Positions 57,919-64,000 of a DNA stretch of 64,000 bases are shown one piece after another. The notes below the pieces were generated by a model. The model was given only the letters and a program-made list of their open reading frames with translations, had not been told where the DNA came from and did no database searches. Positions within the stretch are counted from its first letter, which is position 1; every line of letters starts with the position of its first letter. Source of the stretch: Acarospora socialis (taxonomy: Eukaryota > Ascomycota > Lecanoromycetes > Acarosporales > Acarosporaceae); the NCBI GenBank assembly GCA_025617375.2, contig JAMYGW020000001.1, forward strand, positions 4,015,480-4,079,479, given 5' to 3'. Made by a program: the position numbers and the translations under genes.

Positions 57919-60281
57919 ATGGTGTCCGATACTGTGTACGACTTGTGTCTTCCAATCCTACAGGACAAGACGCTGGAAGAGGAAGACAAGACCGAGAAGC
58001 TTGAAGAGCTCTTGGGCAAAGAAACGTCGCTGTCTGGACCACTCCTGGAGGATGCGATACTGAATGTTTTATGGCGCTTTCGGGATTCGACGGCGCCTTC
58101 TACGTCGCCTGCACCGGTTCGTCATACCGTCATTCGGCGGCCGTCACCGGCGCAGTGGCAGATGCCACGCGCTGGAACACCCCTGGCTTCGTCACCCACA
58201 AGCACGGGAGTGACTCCGGCACCGCCACCTGGTCTAGGATTCGCGCCGCCTGGTTTCACAAGAGCTAAATCGTCGACCGCCTCGCCATTTACCTCACCGC
58301 GTCCTTCACCTCGTCTAGCGTTTGCCAGCCCGATACCGCATAGTCCGAATCTGAATGCGTACGAATTCAGCGACTCGGGTCCGACGCCAGAAATATATGG
58401 GGATTACGGAAGTGATACGGTGGACTGGCTAGTAAACGATGATACAGCGAGTAATGCGTCGTCCGCGGGAGGTCGGTACAGCGGTGAGAGTGGCCTCAGC
58501 GGAGCTGCTGCTGCGTGGGTACAGCCTCAACAGACGGACATGAGTTCATACGATATGCTACGATCAGTGCTGGGAGACGAGAGGTCGGATGAAGAGATAG
58601 AGAGAGCACTGGAGATGAATGGATACGATCTCAGCGCTACCATCATGACACTTATGGATGGCCAGTGTTTAGAGTCTCAGCAGATGCAGAACAACATCTC
58701 CGACCAGAACGGAACCATACTTGTCGGGAAATCAATGAAGCCAAATGCGACGCTACCTATCAGCAACCCCGAGCAAGCACGCAATGGCGTCGTGTGCAGA
58801 TTCTGGCTCTCTACGGGTCAATGCTTCAGAGCCGACTGCAGATACAGCCACGACCTGAGCAACCATATCTGCAAGTATGTCTATTGTTTCTGTTGAGCAT
58901 AGTAAGGCCGACTTGACTGACATTATAGGTACTGGGTCATGGGTAACTGTCTTGCCGGGGACACATGCATCTTTTCACATGACCCTTCAGCCCTCGTGAA
59001 CCGTCTTACGATGGATGATGGGAGCTTAGTTGTGGGCACCCCCCCGCAGCAGAACCTACAACCTAGTTTTCAACTTCAAGACTTTGACTCCTTCCCAGCA
59101 TTGCAGTCCATGGGAACGAATCAATGGTCCAACGCAACCTATCCAAACTCCATGGGCTCGTCTGCTTACCAAACCAACTTGTATGGCGGAGGCGGCTTTG
59201 GACCAGCGCTTCCCGGCTTCAGCAAGGGACATCCCTCCGTACCAGCAGTCAACGGCTTTTCACCGCGGTCTGGTTCACGTCCAACAAGTCGACATCAGTC
59301 GCGCGAGACAACGCCAGCTATCCCCGTGGATGACACCGATGCTTTTCCTTCTCTAGGATCAGCCGGTTCGAAGATGGGGAAGAAGCATCACGGCAAACGT
59401 GGCGGTCACGGTCACTCCCATAGCAAGGAGAGCATTCCGAGTTCTCTCGCGGACATTGTCAGGATGTCGCCTTCTCCAGCACCTGGTCTCCTCCGAAAGG
59501 GGCTTATGAAGAACAGGAGCTTCACCAGCAGCAGGGAATACGGTTCAGCTGCACAGTCAATCCCATCGCCTCAGCATGTTCCGTGGCTTGAGACTGGCGA
59601 GAAGGCGAATCAGATGTATTTGAAGGCACGGCAAGACGCCATCAAGCATGGTGGTCTGAGGAACAAATTTCTGCAAAGGTATATCGATCTCAGAGGGTCT
59701 AACCAAATTTAAAGGACAACGACTGAAAGGTATATGATAGCGCCGCACAAGCCTGGAATCGCAACGACGCCCGCGCCGCCAAGGCCCTCAGCCTGCGTGG
59801 CCAGAGCGAGAACGACCTGATGCGAAAAGCGCACCGCGAAGCCGCGCGTCTGCTCTACGAAGAACGCAACAAAGACGCCAACACGGCCTCGACCGCCGAA
59901 CTGTACGTCGACCTGCACGGTCTGCACCCGGAAGAAGCGGTCGAGTACCTCGAGCGTGTCCTGTTCGAACAACAGTCCTCTACCCGCCCCGTCTACGCCA
60001 TCACGGGAACGGGTCACCACTCGAAGAACGGGAAGGACAAAGTCGGGAAAGCGATCCGGACGTTCCTGAACGAGTGGAAGTATGCGTATCGGGAGTTCAG
60101 CGTGCCGGGCGATCGGAATAACGTCGGTGGGATCTTAGGGATCGATGCTAGGAGCTGTGATCGAAGTGGAGGAGAGGGCGGCGAGAAGAGTCAAGGCACG
60201 CGCGGGAATAGCCCTAGTCTGGGTCAAGGTAAGGTGCGGGTGGTGAAGGAGGTGCCGACGGGGCCGAAGGGGAAATCATAA
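57919..60281 (+). CDS. CCCH zinc-finger, CUE-like, DUF1771 and SMR-domain protein
   Basis: Three exons (57919-58874, 58929-59678, 59741-60281) give 748 residues. Order: N-terminal helical region; Pro/Ser-rich part; CUE-like helix bundle (YDMLRSVLGDERSDEEIERALEMNGYDLSATIMTL, about residues 213-250); two CCCH zinc fingers (VCRFWLSTGQCFRADCRYSH and ICKYWVMGNCLAGDTCIFSH) split by intron 1; DUF1771 (WNRNDARAAKALSLRGQSENDLMRKAHREAARLLYEE); SMR domain with LYVDLHGLHPEEAVEYLE and ITGTGHHSKNGKDKVG. The DLHG and GTGHHS motifs of nuclease-type SMR domains are intact. Combined with RNA-binding fingers and a possible ubiquitin-binding module, this suggests a role in mRNA surveillance like yeast Cue2. That role is inference. 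Confidence 0.9.
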
Positions 60282-61935
60282 TGAGATGATATGACTAAGA
60301 AAGAAATTCAATCAAAACATCTTGTGTTTGCCAATATGTTGACGGGGTGACGTGACCGATGTTGTTTAACCGCCAACCAAATCATTTCAAAGCTCACCCC
60401 GAAGGCTATCTCCGCAGCACCGGATCCGGAAATACTGCTCCGTCGTCGAACGTCTCAGCTCAAACAGGCTGGTGAGGGACCCTCCAGAGTACTACTAGAC
60501 GAGGTCCAATCTAAGCTCATCACCCTCTGGTGATGGGTAGTCCACCACGGCTCGGTGCTGACGAGCATGGAGAGGCCTGAAACGGTCAACCCATAAGTGG
60601 TATTACCGCATTTGGGTTTCCTGAACATGTTCATCGAACGTCTCACCAGACCAGGTGCTGAGGGTCCCTCTGAAAATGATAGGGGCAAGGTCTGGGTATG
60701 GAATCACCATCGCTCAGTGGTGAGTCCTTCATTACATCCAGGTGGAGTTCATCGGCATGAAGATTTGCCTGAGAGGTTCGACGAACATGTTTCAGGATCT
60801 TGCGCTCTTGGCTCTCGGAGTACCCCTGGCATCTGATCTAGGCTCCAACACCTGAGACGTTCGATGGGAGTCTTCGATTTCTCTCAGTGAAAGGAATCAT
60901 ATCGTAGGAGACTCTGAGGTCCTCCCGTCACCTATTCTAGGCTCCAAAGCCTGAGAGGTTCAATGAGAGTCTTCAAAACCCCCTTTCAGTATCGTTTCTT
61001 TCAGTGCCAGAAACCATACCTAGTAGTACCCTACTCTGCAGTTCCCCCTATACCTCCCCTAATTGAAGCTGAGATGCCCGACGGCAATCTCTGAAAACCT
61101 CTCTAGCCTGGCTATCTACCTTAGTACTCTGAAGGGCGGATGACATGTACGTCGACGAGGAGGATCCCTGCGCTCGCTACGGTTATGAATCCAGCGAGAG
61201 TGGATCTTGGATCCAGGATGAAGGCGGCAACTGGATTCATGTGGTACAGGAGGAGGAGGGAAGTGGTTCAGTTGATGATGACGCCGGGGCTGAAGATGAG
61301 GACGTTGGCTCTGGAGTTGAGCCCCCATCACTCCAGACGTTAAGACGGTTGACAGAGACCAATGTACCCTCTGCGCTCTTCGCTTCCTTGACAGCAGTAG
61401 TATAAGAGTTGATTCTGGATGTCCTCCCTCCAGGGTACGGAGCCTGAGACGTTCGATGAGAGTCTTGGAAAACCTCTTGAGGTGCCTCTCGTCATTCAAT
61501 GGCAAAACTCATAGCACACTGGAGCGCCCCTCTATCACGCTCAAGAATCTGGGACGTTCGACGAGAGTCTTCGAAACCCTATCTTGGAAGGCGACGCTTT
61601 CCCTCTCACGGCAGAGAGCGATGGCATTTTCACTCCGTGTCGGGGTTACGGCGATGAGAGGGAGTTGATTGTTGAACTCGCGCTCTGCAGTCTCGTACTC
61701 AACACGTACGTCGCCTATAGGAAGAAAGGGACGAAAGGCTGGACAGTATACTATTAGACTCTAGGTTATCGTCCCTCGACTGTGTGTCTTCCACCACGGA
61801 AACTGGGTCGTTGCGTATCATCCGAAACACACACATGAACCAAACGTGCAATTCAAATTGTTCAAGACAGAGAATAATATAATATAGTCCCCTCTCAATC
61901 CACCCCTCCCAGTCCCCAGTGTCTACCCCCAGTCT
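60282..61935. other. Intergenic region with a dispersed short repeat
   Basis: A core of CCTGAGACGTTCGATGAGAG followed by TCTTCGAAAACC recurs at about 60773, 60851, 60948, 61445 and 61548, with inverted relatives (TCGAACGTCTCA) near 60446 and 60635. Between them CATCACC-CTC-TGGTGATG can form a hairpin (60516-60532). A plus frame of 86 codons at 61145-61405 is very acidic (QEEEGSGSVDDDAGAEDEDVG) and could be a relic or a small gene; I cannot decide. No other gene is seen. Confidence 0.55.
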
Positions 61936-64000
61936 CTACCTTCCCTCATCCACACTCTTCCCACCACCACCAAATCTCCCTCCAAAGCTCCCCAAATCTC
62001 GCTTGAAGAACTTCCCAATATTCCTCAAATTATCATTCAAATGCGCGGCAGCGGCGGCATGTCCTTCGTTGCCTTGGGGTGGGGACATCGCTCCAGACGG
62101 TGTATTCGAGCTACCGCCACCCCCGAGGATCGGGGTGCCGAATCGGTCGACGCCGTCGCGGGCCGCGGACATGAGCGCCGAGCCAAAGGTCGAGGGGTCG
62201 AAACGTGCTGGAAGCGAGGATGTACTGGGGATGTTTGCCGCATTGCCGATGCTGATGCTGCCAAGCCCCGCGCCGCCGTGGGAGCTGCCGCCGCCCTGGA
62301 TCTGCAGGGAGGTGAGGAGCGGCGAGGTTTGTGGGAGGTCCTCGTTGCGAGGACTGTCTCGGTGAGCGTGAAAGAGCTCGACGAGAGAAGACTGGTCTTG
62401 CTTGCGGATGCCCTTGAGTTCGAGGACCTTGCGGAAATTGGGGTCGGATTTGTCGCCGATGTGGATCAGGTAGGCTTGCACGAGGGCTTCGGGAGGCGAG
62501 GGCCGGACCTGGAGCGTCTTGAGGAGTGGGTCGATTTTGGCCATGCTTTGGGACACACGCTTGATGTACCCGGCCGGCGCTGGCGTGCCGGGATGGTTGA
62601 TGTTGAAGAGCTCTTCGAAACCTTTCTTCAACACGTAAGAGTCGAGGAGCATCTGCTGCGAGTGAGCAATTCGGGGTCAATCGAAGAGCTGAGTGCACCT
62701 TACCTGCTCTGCGCCAATCTCTGACACCGGCCGGCACTGCACGATATTGGCAACGTAGGCATTTGCCAGCAACTCAACCAGGTTGTCGCAGAAAGCTCGC
62801 GCGTACTGTTGCTTGTGCAGTAGTCCCAAGATCTCTCCCGCTCGATCCTTGACTTTTCGCAGTAGCTCGGCCACGTACGGGCTTTGGTCGCTGACACCCT
62901 CGAGCTTGCTCCAAGACGTGTTACGCATCTCTCGCCAGGCGCTCTCGCAATCAACTTCGACTTTCCGGACAAGGCCACGGACCGCCGCGCTAGCAATTCC
63001 CATGAACGCATCAGCTTGGCTTTGAAGGTCGATGTTAGACTTGAGGCCCTCGTCAACCCGACCTTTGATCTTTTCTTCCAGCTGGGTGCACGTAGTGTAG
63101 CAGTAGTCGGCAGTATTTAGGACCAGCACGGTATCTTCGACGGAGGCGGTTTTGGACGGTGTTTGGCCGGTTGGCCGTTCGCTGATATAGTATAACAACA
63201 CTTGTTGCGCATACTGATCAAGGTACTTGGCAAAAACTGTAGACAGTTCAACAAGCCTACTGCCGGTGGAAAGCTTGGCGCATTGTGCTAAAGTTAACCG
63301 ATAGAAGCTGAACAGTTCTATAGAGGATGGTATTACGAGCTGTGAAGAGAACTCCTCATCAGGTGGCCGAGGGGACTGTTGGCGGTACTTTGGAATCATC
63401 GTGGAGAGTTGCCTGGCCATGTTAGTTTAATCGAAGAGAGCCGACGCTTGGTAACTAGTACCTATCCTGGGCTTCTATCCAGACGCTGAGGTAAGGCTCA
63501 AAAGCTACCGAGATGGCTTGGGTGAAGACTGGCGATCTATCATCACTGGATGTGAGAGTATCCATTGAAGTGCGTGACTGCACCTGGTCAGCGGAGTACA
63601 CATCATAGGATCGTTCATTCGTACTGTGGTCGCAAAGCGCCTTTCTAGACCATGCTCGAAATCCAAAGTCTCCTGGAGGCAAGACAGCAGTAGGTTGACG
63701 TCTAGCGATTGTCCTTCGACCTTCCGAATCGCCCTTGACAGTATCCCTTGGAAATCGTCCCTCGTTGCTTCGCAGAATGCATTGGCCAGCATCTCGTTGA
63801 CTCTCCAATAAGCAGGGAATATGACGGCATGTTCATCGTCATACGTCTTGAGCATCCTCTTGAACCATGAATACCTCCTCGAGATATTGTCCAGTGACCC
63901 AGCCTCGTCATTGCCCCGGAAGACCTGCCTGTATTCGCGCAGCTGCGTATTGCAATACCAAGTAATCAACCGACTCCTTGCATTTTCCCCCAGAGCATCC
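61936..64000 (-). CDS. VPS53: Vacuolar protein sorting protein 53, GARP subunit (partial)
   Basis: Visible exons are 64000-63625, 63583-63462, 63412-62704 and 62652-61936. The N-terminal part lies beyond the right edge, so the gene is truncated by the window, not broken. The visible part contains RRYSWFKRMLKTYDDEHAVIFPAYWRVNEMLANAFCEATR, QAISVAFEPYLSVWIEAQDR and the C-terminal YVLKKGFEELFNINHPG then VLELKGIRKQDQSSLVELF, all typical of Vps53. A glycine-rich tail ends the protein. With Vps51, Vps52 and Vps54 it forms the GARP tether that docks endosome-derived vesicles at the trans-Golgi. Confidence 0.93.

Overview
The window looks like nuclear DNA of a filamentous ascomycete (Pezizomycotina, possibly Dothideomycetes; the class is an inference). 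The evidence is short spliceosomal introns of about 45-120 bp with GTRNGT donors and CTAAY-like branch sites, a dense gene layout, fungal-only families (NACHT/DUF7708 STAND protein, caleosin, AAL-lectin-like protein, Ada-type regulator, fungal DUF3445), heavily mutated AT-rich retrotransposon islands, and TTAGGG telomere repeats. Splice sites were inferred by eye. Where several exons were joined I checked that the reading phase closes, but an individual boundary may be off by a base or more.

Layout. 1-3312 is an AT-rich island holding a decayed Ty3/gypsy remnant (minus) and a decayed Ty1/copia pol with its 3' LTR (plus). 3.6-53.1 kb is an ordinary gene-rich block: DUF3445 haem-type oxidase, phosphoglucomutase, F-box protein, secreted GMC oxidoreductase, monocarboxylate-type MFS transporter, Ada/AraC-like regulator between two direct repeats, a NACHT protein with a frame problem, DEF1, a conserved hypothetical gene, a DnaJ C-terminal-domain fusion, an ankyrin pseudogene, a GNAT acetyltransferase, a caleosin, a methyltransferase, a two-segment membrane protein, a CSC1/OSCA channel, class II fructose-bisphosphate aldolase, mitochondrial ribosomal protein bL9m, a membrane-anchored ubiquitin protease and an AAL-lectin-like membrane protein. 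53.15-57.33 kb is a second AT-rich island with a gypsy gag remnant in the opposite orientation and an unmutated GC-rich hAT-type MITE. It ends in 42 perfect TTAGGG copies (57333-57584). Immediately beyond the array, gene-rich DNA resumes with a CCCH/CUE/SMR protein and VPS53, which runs off the right edge.

Most striking signals: (1) in both AT islands CpC/GpG and CpG are almost erased, while CpA, CpT and GpC stay common. That differs from Neurospora-type RIP, which prefers CpA. (2) A telomere-length perfect TTAGGG array is interstitial and points rightwards into gene-rich DNA, so it is either a real telomere fusion/capture or an assembly join. (3) A J-domain-less Sis1-like chaperone C-terminus is fused to a fungal signalling-type N-terminus through a 3 x 120 bp tandem repeat. 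(4) A NACHT gene is broken, or carries an unusual intron, just after its P-loop.

The genes do not form one pathway. Sugar phosphate metabolism (PGM, FBA), trafficking and turnover genes (VPS53, DEF1, ubiquitin protease) mark core chromosome. The Ada regulator, NACHT, ankyrin pseudogene and DnaJ fusion form a looser accessory stretch at 16-34.5 kb. No CRISPR, rRNA or convincing tRNA gene was found.
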